NCBI GenBank assembly: GCA_035444405.1
Contig: DAOMOP010000007.1
Span: 1-50,010 of the forward strand
Reading direction: 5' to 3'
DNA length: 50,010 nt
Source of the DNA: DAOMOP01 sp035444405
GTDB taxonomy: Bacteria; Pseudomonadota; Gammaproteobacteria; Burkholderiales; Rhodocyclaceae
Positions 24,747 through 32,072 of this stretch are shown here, piece by piece; the stretch's first letter is position 1, and each line of letters begins with the position of its first letter. A program made the translations under genes and the position numbers. A model generated the notes under the pieces. The model was given only the letters and a program-made list of their open reading frames with translations, did no database searches and was not told where the DNA came from.

Positions 24747-26771
24747 GTGACCCAGGACGCCCTCGTCGTCTTCACCCCGTCCGGCCGCCGCGGCCGCTTT
24801 CCGGTCGGCACGCCGGTGCTGCAGGCCGCACGCGCCCTCGGCGTCGACATCGACTCGGTGTGCGGCGGCCGCGGCCTGTGCGGCCGCTGCCAGGTCGTGC
24901 TCAGCGAGGGCGAGTTCCCGAAGCACGGCGTCAGCTCGTGCGCGGCTAACCTGAGCGGGCGCAGCGACACCGAACAGGCGTGGGAGCAGGAGCACGGCGC
25001 GCTGAAAAACGGCCGGCGCCTGAGCTGCTCGACCACGCTGCTCGGCGACGTCGTCATCGACGTGCCGGCCGAGAGCCAGGTGCACCGCCAGATCGTGCGC
25101 AAGCGCGCCGAAGTGCTCGACATCGAGCTCGACCCGATCGTGCGCCTGTATTACGTCGAGGTGCAGCAGCCCGACATGCACTTCCCGTCGTCGGACCTGC
25201 GCCGCCTCAAGGACGCGCTCGACTTCGACTGGCGCCTGACCGGGCTGTGGTCGGACATCCGCGTCGTGCAGGAGCTGCAGGGGGCGCTGCGCCACGGCGA
25301 CTGGAAAGTCACCGTGGCGGTGTACAACAGCGAGCGCATCATCGCCGTGTGGCCGGGCTTTCACGAGAAGGTCTTCGGCATGGCCGTCGACGTCGGCTCG
25401 ACGACCATCGCCGCGCACCTGTGCGACCTGCAGACCGGCAAGGTGGTCGCGTCGGCGGGCAGGATGAACCCGCAGATCCGCTTCGGCGAAGACCTGATGA
25501 GCCGCGTCTCGTACGTGATGATGAACCCCGGCGGCGACAAGGAGATGACGCGCGAGGTGCGCGGCGCGCTCAACGACCTCGCCTTCGAGCTCGCCACCGA
25601 GGCGGGCATCGGCGTCACCGAAATCGTCGAGGCGGTGTTCGTCGGCAACCCGATCATGCATCACCTGCTGTTCGGCGTGAATCCGGTCGAGCTCGGCGGC
25701 GCGCCGTTCGCGCTCGCGACCGACGAGTCGGTGTCCGGCCTGTGGGCGACCGAAGTCGATTTCTACATCCACCCGAACGCGCGCGTCTACGCGCTGCCGT
25801 GCATCGCCGGCCACGTCGGCGCCGACACCGCCGCGGTGATCCTGTCCGAGACGCCGTACCTGAACGACGAGCTCACGCTGATCGTCGACGTCGGCACCAA
25901 TGCCGAGATCGTGCTCGGCAACCGCCATCGCCTGCTCGCCGCGTCGAGCCCCACCGGCCCGGCCTTCGAGGGCGCGCAGATCAGCTGCGGCCAGCGCGCC
26001 GCGCGGGGCGCGATCGAGCGCGTGCGCATCGACTCCGAGACGCTCGAGCCGCGCTTCAAGGTGATCGGCTGCGACCTGTGGTCCGACGAGCCTGGCTTCG
26101 CCGAGGCGACCGCCTCGACCGGGCTCACCGGCATCTGCGGCTCGGGCATCATCGAGGTGATGGCCGAGATGTTCCTCGCCGGCATCATCGACCGCGACGG
26201 TGTCATCGACGGCGCACTCGCCGCGCGCACCGCGCGCATCCAGCCGGACGGGCGCACGTTCTCGTACACGCTGTTCGAGGGCGCCGAGCGGCGCCTCGCG
26301 ATCACGCAGAACGACGTGCGCGCGATCCAGCTCGCCAAGGCCGCGCTGTACGCCGGCATCCGCCTGCTGATGGAGCACATGCGCGCCGAACGCGTCGACC
26401 GCATCAGCCTCGCCGGCGCGTTCGGCAGCCATATCGACGTCAAGTACGCGATGGTGCTCGGCCTGATCCCCGACTGCGCCCTCGAGCACGTCGCCTCGGT
26501 CGGCAACGCCGCCGGCACCGGAGCGCGCATCGCGCTGCTCAACCGCCAGGCGCGCCGCGACATCGAGGAGGTGGTGCGGCGCGTCGAGAAGATCGAGACC
26601 GCGGTCGAGCCGAACTTCCAGACGCACTTCATCAACGCGATGGCGATTCCGCACCGCGTCGACCCGTTTCCGCACCTGCGCGAGGCGGTCGCCCTGCCCG
26701 AGCCGACGCAAGTCGAGCGCGGCGACAGCCCCCGCGGCCGCCCCGGTTCGCGACGGCGCGCGGCACGTTGA
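24747..26771 (+). CDS. RACo-like ASKHA ferredoxin, corrinoid activator
   Basis: A 674-residue protein. An N-terminal plant-type 2Fe-2S domain has C39-x5-C45-x2-C48 and C94. A middle domain follows, and from about 210 comes a DUF4445/ASKHA ATPase with MAVDVGSTTIAAHL, IVDVGTNAEIV, GICGSGIIEVMAEM and SLAGAFGSHID. RACo and RamA proteins of this build use ATP and a low-potential electron to reduce inactive Co(II) back to Co(I) on corrinoid proteins. The start is GTG with CAGGAG in front. Its presence shows that the system expects oxidative inactivation of cobalamin. The physiological electron donor is not encoded nearby. Confidence 0.9.
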   Translation: MTQDALVVFTPSGRRGRFPVGTPVLQAARALGVDIDSVCGGRGLCGRCQVVLSEGEFPKHGVSSCAANLSGRSDTEQAWEQEHGALKNGRRLSCSTTLLGDVVIDVPAESQVHRQIVRKRAEVLDIELDPIVRLYYVEVQQPDMHFPSSDLRRLKDALDFDWRLTGLWSDIRVVQELQGALRHGDWKVTVAVYNSERIIAVWPGFHEKVFGMAVDVGSTTIAAHLCDLQTGKVVASAGRMNPQIRFGEDLMSRVSYVMMNPGGDKEMTREVRGALNDLAFELATEAGIGVTEIVEAVFVGNPIMHHLLFGVNPVELGGAPFALATDESVSGLWATEVDFYIHPNARVYALPCIAGHVGADTAAVILSETPYLNDELTLIVDVGTNAEIVLGNRHRLLAASSPTGPAFEGAQISCGQRAARGAIERVRIDSETLEPRFKVIGCDLWSDEPGFAEATASTGLTGICGSGIIEVMAEMFLAGIIDRDGVIDGALAARTARIQPDGRTFSYTLFEGAERRLAITQNDVRAIQLAKAALYAGIRLLMEHMRAERVDRISLAGAFGSHIDVKYAMVLGLIPDCALEHVASVGNAAGTGARIALLNRQARRDIEEVVRRVEKIETAVEPNFQTHFINAMAIPHRVDPFPHLREAVALPEPTQVERGDSPRGRPGSRRRAAR

Positions 26772-27171
26772 GTGCCAGCGCCAGCGGGGGCGAGTCACGA
26801 CAGGAATCAACCGCGCTCAATCGGCAACTCCCGCTCATCGGCGCCGCCAACCCGCCGCCCCACCCAAGCGAAATCCGCGTCCCCGAAACGGCCTCTTCCC
26901 TTCCGATTTTTGCCGGGTAGCAGGCCGGCCAGCGACCGGCGCGGTGGCCCCTATGCGCGTTAGCGCACAGAGAAGCGAGCCTGATCGGGGAATCATCGAG
27001 CTCAGGATCGGTGTCTCGCCCGGATCGACTGCAGGAGCGAAGCCACGCGCGTCGTGAACGGGTTGCGGGACACCGGCAACGAAACGCGCGCCGGTGCACT
27101 GGCCACCACGTGGACTGCGGTGCGAGGTCTGCCGGCCCGCAACGCTCTGTGCACAGAGAAGGAGGCATGCC
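26772..27171. other. Intergenic region before the lipoprotein gene
   Basis: 400 bases with no supported gene. GCACAGAGAAG occurs twice, near 26964 and at 27151-27161. The second copy overlaps the perfect palindrome CTCTGTGCACAGAG (27145-27158) just upstream of the lipoprotein ribosome site. Confidence 0.5.
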
Positions 27172-27645
27172 ATGAAAACCAACCGCATCTTCGCACTGCT
27201 CGTCGGCACGTCCGCCGCGCTGATTCTCGGCGGCTGCGAGACCGCGGGCACCCCGCGCTACGGCGCCACCGAGCCGACACACCAGGTCGCCGGCGCGCCC
27301 ACCGTTTACCCTGGAACCGGCGTGGTGCAATCGATCGAACTCGTGCAGCAGGGCGGTGACCGCGGCCCCGGCCTGGGGGCCATCGCGGGCGCCGTGATCG
27401 GAGGTGTCGCCGGCAGCCAGGTGGGCAGCGGCAGCGGCAGAACCGCAGCGACCATTCTCGGCGCGGCCGGTGGCGCATACGTCGGCCACACGATGGAGAA
27501 CCGGCAGCAGCAGACGACAGACGCGTACAAGGTCACCGTCCGCATGGATGACGGTTCGCATCAGGCATTGCTGATCGGCACCGACGCCAGCTTCAGGGTC
27601 GGCGACCGCGTACGGATCGAAAACGGCGTCCTCTACCGCTGGTAA
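27172..27645 (+). CDS. Glycine-zipper outer-membrane lipoprotein
   Basis: A 157-residue lipoprotein of the glycine-zipper 2TM (SlyB/Pcp-like) type. The signal peptide ends in a lipobox with Cys22 (LILGGC). Near residue 65 the zipper GAIAGAVIGGVAGSQVG is followed by GAAGGAYVGHTMENR; the C-terminal beta domain carries KVTVRMDDGSHQALL and ends GVLYRW. The residue after the lipid Cys is Glu, so it should go to the outer membrane. The role is usually envelope integrity. A strong GAAGGAGG site is preceded by a 14-base palindrome that could hide or mark the translation start. Confidence 0.85.
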   Translation: MKTNRIFALLVGTSAALILGGCETAGTPRYGATEPTHQVAGAPTVYPGTGVVQSIELVQQGGDRGPGLGAIAGAVIGGVAGSQVGSGSGRTAATILGAAGGAYVGHTMENRQQQTTDAYKVTVRMDDGSHQALLIGTDASFRVGDRVRIENGVLYRW

Positions 27646-28362
27646 AGTCGCCGGGGAGCAAGGGCTGCGCGGATCGGTTCATCGGCAGCACTCGGCCCTC
27701 GCTGGCGAGCGGGTCGCCGTGTGGCCTGGAAAACGGCGACTGTCGGGCGACGACGACACGATGCGACCGCAGGTCGACGACGAGTACGTGCCCCGCTCGT
27801 CGCACTTTTCACGGCTGCGGACCCGGTGCAGTGTCCGAAAGCCGGCGCCACCGAGGCGGGACGACGTGTCGGCTCGCGGCGACATCGAGGGGCGATGCGG
27901 CCATCGATCATTGGCGTGCGTCGAGGCGGCATGCGTCGCCGATTCGGGACAGACGCAGCCGCAGCGGTGACATCACCGGTGGGCGTCGCACCGCGCGCCA
28001 CCCGGCAATCCGCGACGATCAAGCCCGAACTGCGGTCGGTAGTCCCCCGGCCAGCGCGGGTTCCGACCACAAGGGGAACATTTGCGGGACCCTCGTCACG
28101 AGCTTCTGGCACAAGATTTGCGGCGGCCAGAGTACGACCGACTTGAACGTCGAAGCCCGCACCCAAGCCCCGCGGAACGAGTGGCCATCGGCGGTCTGCC
28201 AGGTGACACGGCGGCGCTGCCGGCCTGCGCCGGATCTGCCGCCGTATCTCGACGAGAGGGCTGCCGGAGCGACGGGCCCGATACGGCCACCGAGCCTCAA
28301 GCAATGATGCAAGCACGTCGGTTGAACGCCTCCATCAAGGTTGATGACTTGGAGAATCGTCC
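27646..28362. other. 717-base gap without a supported gene
   Basis: Several frames are open but none has convincing protein character, a ribosome site or a family resemblance. I see no repeat or RNA gene. It may hold a decayed gene or the long leader of the Crp/Fnr gene. Confidence 0.5.
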
Positions 28363-29313
28363 ATGCCGTCCATCCACGATCCGCTCCAGAACCAGCTTCT
28401 TGCCGCCCTGCCGACGGAACACTGTGCGCAGCTTTTCGCCAATCTCGAACTGGTGTCGCTGCCGCTCGGCGACGTCCTGTACGAGTCGGGCGGCCCGATC
28501 CGCGACGCGTACTTCCCGACCGACTCGATCGTGTCCCTGCTCAGCGTGATGGAGGACGGCGCATCGGCCGAGATCGCCGTGGTCGGCAACGAAGGAATGG
28601 TCGGCATCCCGCTGTTCATGGGCAGCGAAAGCACGCCCAGCCGAGCGGTGGTGCAAAGCGCCGGGCACGCGTACCGGCTGCGCAGGCGGTCATTGCAGGA
28701 CGAGCTGGCGCGTGTCGGCGGACGCCGCAGCGGGGCGTTGCACGCCTTGTTGCTGCGCTACACCCAAGCGCTGCTGACGCAAATGGCACAGACGGCCGCG
28801 TGCAATCGCCATCATTCGCTGGACCAGCAACTGTGCCGGTGGCTGCTGCTGAGCCTCGATCGATTGCCGTCGAACGAGTTGATCATGACGCAGGAACTGA
28901 TCGCCAACATGCTCGGGGTACGCCGCGAGGGCGTGACCGCGGCGGCCGGCAACCTGCAGAAGGCCGGCCTGATCGAATACCGGCGCGGACACATCACCGT
29001 ACTCGACCGGGCCGGGCTGGAAGCGCGCGTGTGCGAGTGTTACGCGGTGGTCGAGAACGAGCGTGCGCGTCTGCTGCCGGCGAAGCGCGATGCCCGACCC
29101 AGGCGCCATCGGCCTCTGCCGGGCTGCGCGCAAAGGCTTGCCGCGGGCGCTGCGGGTGCGCCTGGCGCGGAAGGCCGGGGCGCGAGTGCTCGAGGCGCAA
29201 GCGCGGGTGCAGCCTGCTGCGCGCCGGCACCGCACCTGAGGCACACCGCCGCCCGCTCGGCTATCATCGCAGGAATCAAGCCGGTTGCCGCCGCGCTCAT
29301 GCCTCGTGCATGA
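28363..29313 (+). CDS. Crp/Fnr-family regulator with odd C-terminal extension
   Basis: A 316-residue regulator. A cNMP-like beta domain (about 30-130, with VGNEGMVGIPLFMGSESTPSR) precedes a winged HTH (about 172-215, MTQELIANMLGVRREGVTAAAGNLQKAGLIEYRRGHI). There is no N-terminal Fnr cysteine cluster. The form is that of the large group of short Crp/Fnr proteins with unknown ligand. Relatives stop shortly after a VVENERARLLP-like block, here near residue 238; the remaining roughly 78 residues are Ala/Gly/Arg-rich and look like read-through of non-coding frame. A lost stop or a frameshift near 29080 is likely. Confidence 0.8.
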   Translation: MPSIHDPLQNQLLAALPTEHCAQLFANLELVSLPLGDVLYESGGPIRDAYFPTDSIVSLLSVMEDGASAEIAVVGNEGMVGIPLFMGSESTPSRAVVQSAGHAYRLRRRSLQDELARVGGRRSGALHALLLRYTQALLTQMAQTAACNRHHSLDQQLCRWLLLSLDRLPSNELIMTQELIANMLGVRREGVTAAAGNLQKAGLIEYRRGHITVLDRAGLEARVCECYAVVENERARLLPAKRDARPRRHRPLPGCAQRLAAGAAGAPGAEGRGASARGASAGAACCAPAPHLRHTAARSAIIAGIKPVAAALMPRA

Positions 29314-29433
29314 CGGCGTGCGCCACCGGATGTGCATGTGCCGACCACGACGAGGCCCCCATCGCCGCGAACAATGGCCCGGGCAACGCACGTCCGAAGC
29401 CGGCACCCCCAACCTGCCGGAGATCCCGCAACG

Positions 29434-29949
29434 ATGACCGACACCACCGAAGGCTTCCCCGCCACGCCGATCGAGACCGCGCACGGACACGTGCCGGCCG
29501 AGTGGATCGACTACAACGGCCACATGAACGTCGCCTATTACGTGCTCGCCTTCGATCGCGGCACCGACCGCCTGATGGCGCTGCTCGGCATGCCGCCGGA
29601 CGACCCGCGCCGCGCGACGGAGAGTTCCACCTTCGCGCTCGAGATGCACGTCACCTACGACCGCGAGCTCACGCGCGACGACCCGTGGTCGGTGCATACC
29701 CAGCTCGTCGACGCCGACCACAAGCGCATCCACCTGTTCCACGAGATGCGCCACGCCACCGAAGGCTGGCGCGCAGCCACCAACGAGCTGATCACGATGC
29801 ACATCGACATGGGCGAGCGCCGCTCGGCGCCGTTCCCGGACGACGTGATGCGCCGCCTCGAAGCGCTGAAGGCCGCCCACGCGACGCTGCCGCGCCCGGA
29901 CAGCCTCGGCCGCGTGATCGGCATCCGCCGGCCGAGCGCATCGGACTGA
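29434..29949 (+). CDS. Hotdog thioesterase, possibly betainyl-CoA thioesterase
   Basis: A 171-residue 4HBT-type hotdog protein with DYNGHMNVAYYVLAFDRGTD near 30-49, the active-site region of the family, and FALEMHVTYDRELTRDDPW. This length and motif fit the CdhB group, which in Pseudomonas cleaves betainyl-CoA to glycine betaine in carnitine breakdown. The betaine-rich context makes that attractive, but CdhA and CdhC are not in the window, and general acyl-CoA thioesterases look similar. The start is the Met closest to the domain; no strong ribosome site decides it. Confidence 0.75.
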   Translation: MTDTTEGFPATPIETAHGHVPAEWIDYNGHMNVAYYVLAFDRGTDRLMALLGMPPDDPRRATESSTFALEMHVTYDRELTRDDPWSVHTQLVDADHKRIHLFHEMRHATEGWRAATNELITMHIDMGERRSAPFPDDVMRRLEALKAAHATLPRPDSLGRVIGIRRPSASD

Positions 29950-30056
29950 GGCACGCGGCGTCCCGAGCGGCGCGCGCGGAGCCTCGAACCCACGAGCGCG
30001 CGTCGCGTCGCGACCACACGGCTTTCGCACTTTCCATCCTCCAGGAGACGCCCGAC

Positions 30057-30509
30057 ATGCACATCTGGGTCGACGCCGACGCCTGCCCCGGCGTCATCAA
30101 GGACATCCTGTTCCGCGCCGCCGAGCGCACCAAACGTCCGCTGACCCTGGTCGCGAACCAGTCTCTGCGCGTGCCCGCCTCCGCGCTGATCCGCATGATC
30201 CAGGTGCCGGGAGGCTTCGACGAGGCAGACAAGTACATCGCCGCCCACGCCTGTGCCGGCGATCTGGTCATCACCGCCGACATCCCGCTCGCCGCCGAAG
30301 TCGTCGCCAAGGATGCGCACGCACTGTCGCCCAGGGGCGAGCTCTACGGCAAGGAGAACATCCGCGAACTGCTCGACCTGCGCAACTTCATGGACACCCT
30401 GCGCAGCACCGGCGTCGACACCGGCGGGCCGGCCGCCTTCGGCGCCGCGGATCGGCAGGCGTTCGCGAACCGCCTCGATCGCCTGCTGCAGCGGGCGAAA
30501 GCAGGCTGA
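30057..30509 (+). CDS. yaiI: YaiI/YqxD (DUF188) family protein
   Basis: A 150-residue protein starting MHIWVDADACPGVIKDILFRAAER, the hallmark of the YaiI/DUF188 family, which has a PIN-like fold. VITADIPLAAEVVAKDA and SPRGELYGKENIRELL are also family blocks. The acidic residues in WVDADACP may form a metal site, but the activity is not established. CAGGAG precedes the ATG. It follows the thioesterase by 107 bases on the same strand. Confidence 0.9.
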   Translation: MHIWVDADACPGVIKDILFRAAERTKRPLTLVANQSLRVPASALIRMIQVPGGFDEADKYIAAHACAGDLVITADIPLAAEVVAKDAHALSPRGELYGKENIRELLDLRNFMDTLRSTGVDTGGPAAFGAADRQAFANRLDRLLQRAKAG

Positions 30510-30537
30510 ATGGCAGCCAGCTTTGCCGGCGGCACAG

Positions 30538-30561
30538 GTTGACGTTTACGGCAACGTGAAC
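30538..30561 (+). promoter_or_regulatory. Candidate operator/promoter before the alpha/beta hydrolase
   Basis: GTTGACGTT (30538-30546) and AACGTGAAC (30553-30561) form a nine-base inverted repeat with one mismatch and a six-base spacer. The left arm contains a good -35 hexamer, TTGACG (30539-30544); 17 bases later comes AAAAAT, a poor -10. A repressor bound here would cover the promoter. The element resembles operators of regulators of acyl-CoA catabolism, but no regulator is adjacent. Confidence 0.35.
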
Positions 30562-30676
30562 AAAAATCACCGGAACAATACGGCACGGCATGAAAACCAC
30601 CACGCTGCCGACCTGCCCCGATGGCGCCGCAGAGCGCCGGGCGGCCCGGCCCCTTCAACCACAGAGACGACAATCA

Positions 30677-31501
30677 ATGACCGACCTCAACACCCCCGGC
30701 GTCCTTTCCCGCGACCACTGGATCGAGCATCCGCAGGGGCGCATCTTCGCGCGCTCGTGGACGCCATCGGCCCGACCGATCACGTCCGCTCCGGACAGCC
30801 CGATCGTGCTCTTTCACGATTCGCTCGGCTGCGTCGCGCTGTGGCGCGACTTTCCGGCCGAACTGAGTAGCGCCACCGGACGGCGGGTCATCGCCTACGA
30901 CCGGCTCGGTTTCGGCAAGTCCGACCCACGCGCCGGGCGGCCGGGGCTCGACTTCATCGCCGACGAGGCGAGGACGTATTTCCCCGCCGTGCGCGAACAA
31001 CTCGGCATCGAGCGCTTCATCGCCTTCGGCCACAGTGTCGGCGGCGGCATGGCCATCCATTGCGCGGCGCAGTTCGGCGCGGACTGCGAAGCGCTGATCA
31101 CCGAGTCGGCCCAGGTCTTTGCCGAAGATCTGACGCTGCGCAGCATCGCCGAGGCGAAGGAGCAGTTCAGGGACGCATCGCAGCTGGGACGGCTCGAAAA
31201 GTACCACGGCGACAAGGCCGGCTGGGTCGTCGACGCGTGGACCGAGAACTGGCTCCATCCGGAATTCGGCGAGTGGTCGCTTGCCCCCGTGCTGCCGCAG
31301 GTCGCCAGTCCGGTGCTGGCCATCCACGGCGTACACGACGAATACGGCACGACCTGCCACCCCGAGATGATCGGGCAGCTGTCGGCCGGTCCGTCGCGGG
31401 TCGAGATCCTCGCCGACACCTTCCACGTGCCGCACCGCGAGCGCCCCGGCGTCGTCCTCGAGCTGGTCGCCGATTTCGTCGCCGCGAGCGACCAGGCGTA
31501 G
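30677..31501 (+). CDS. Alpha/beta hydrolase
   Basis: A 274-residue alpha/beta-hydrolase without signal peptide. The nucleophile elbow GHSVGGG places Ser120, the acid is D221 (HGVHDEYG) and the base H250 or H253 (FHVPHRERPG). The oxyanion region is HDSLGC after the third strand. The lid region 155-205 is helical and charged. Substrate unknown; an ester or C-C hydrolase is possible. It may form a unit with the small gene 61 bases downstream. Confidence 0.85.
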   Translation: MTDLNTPGVLSRDHWIEHPQGRIFARSWTPSARPITSAPDSPIVLFHDSLGCVALWRDFPAELSSATGRRVIAYDRLGFGKSDPRAGRPGLDFIADEARTYFPAVREQLGIERFIAFGHSVGGGMAIHCAAQFGADCEALITESAQVFAEDLTLRSIAEAKEQFRDASQLGRLEKYHGDKAGWVVDAWTENWLHPEFGEWSLAPVLPQVASPVLAIHGVHDEYGTTCHPEMIGQLSAGPSRVEILADTFHVPHRERPGVVLELVADFVAASDQA

Positions 31502-31562
31502 CGGCCGCGGGCTTCATCGCAACATCGCCCGGGAATCACAAACGCGTCATAGCGAGGTCAGG

Positions 31563-31988
31563 ATGAACATCGAGCAGTTCATGCAGGGCTACAAGCAGGC
31601 GTGGGAAGAGCGCAATCCGTCCATGTTCGCGGCGCTGTTCCACCCGGACGGCCGCTACCACAACACGCCATTCCAGGTCCAGAGCGGAACCGCACAGCTG
31701 GTGGAATACTGGAAACGCGTGCAGCTGCAGAAGGACGTGCGCGTCGCGTTCGAAGTGCTGGCGAGCACGGAAGGCGCCGGCATCGCGCACTGGAACGTCA
31801 GCTACCAGGTCGCCTCCGAGGAGCTGTTCCGCATCTGGGCGAAATCCACCGGCACCAGCCTGCCCTCGCGCAACCCCGGCGATCCGCTGCCCCGCATGGT
31901 GCTCGACGGCGTGCTCCAGGCGACGTTTGCCGACGGCTTGTGCGCCGAGGCACGCATATGGTGGCACAGCATGCCCGAGCCGGGCTGA
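31563..31988 (+). CDS. SnoaL/NTF2-like protein
   Basis: A 141-residue protein of the NTF2-like fold: MNIEQFMQGYKQAWEERN at the start, LFHPDGRYHNTPF near 25-37 and alternating beta strands thereafter. Such proteins are small ligand-binding or isomerase-like domains. The ribosome site GAGGTCAGG is adequate. It follows the hydrolase on the same strand and converges with the TonB receptor. Confidence 0.75.
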   Translation: MNIEQFMQGYKQAWEERNPSMFAALFHPDGRYHNTPFQVQSGTAQLVEYWKRVQLQKDVRVAFEVLASTEGAGIAHWNVSYQVASEELFRIWAKSTGTSLPSRNPGDPLPRMVLDGVLQATFADGLCAEARIWWHSMPEPG

Positions 31989-32038
31989 GTTGCCGGAAAA
32001 TCCGGAGCCGGCGGCGAAAGCCGGTCCGCCACCGGCCC

Positions 32039-32066
32039 GCCGCGCGGAGCGGACGCTCCGCGCGGC
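32039..32066. terminator. Bidirectional hairpin between convergent genes
   Basis: A perfect 12-bp stem, GCCGCGCGGAGC (32039-32050) with GCTCCGCGCGGC (32055-32066), and a GGAC tetraloop lie between the stops of the NTF2-like gene and the TonB receptor. No strong T-run is seen on either side. Confidence 0.55.
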
Positions 32067-32072
32067 ACCCGA

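Noticed and set aside
27633..28316. Minus-strand gene in the 717-base gap
   Set aside because: No ribosome site, no family resemblance and Arg/Pro-rich composition typical of shadow frames.
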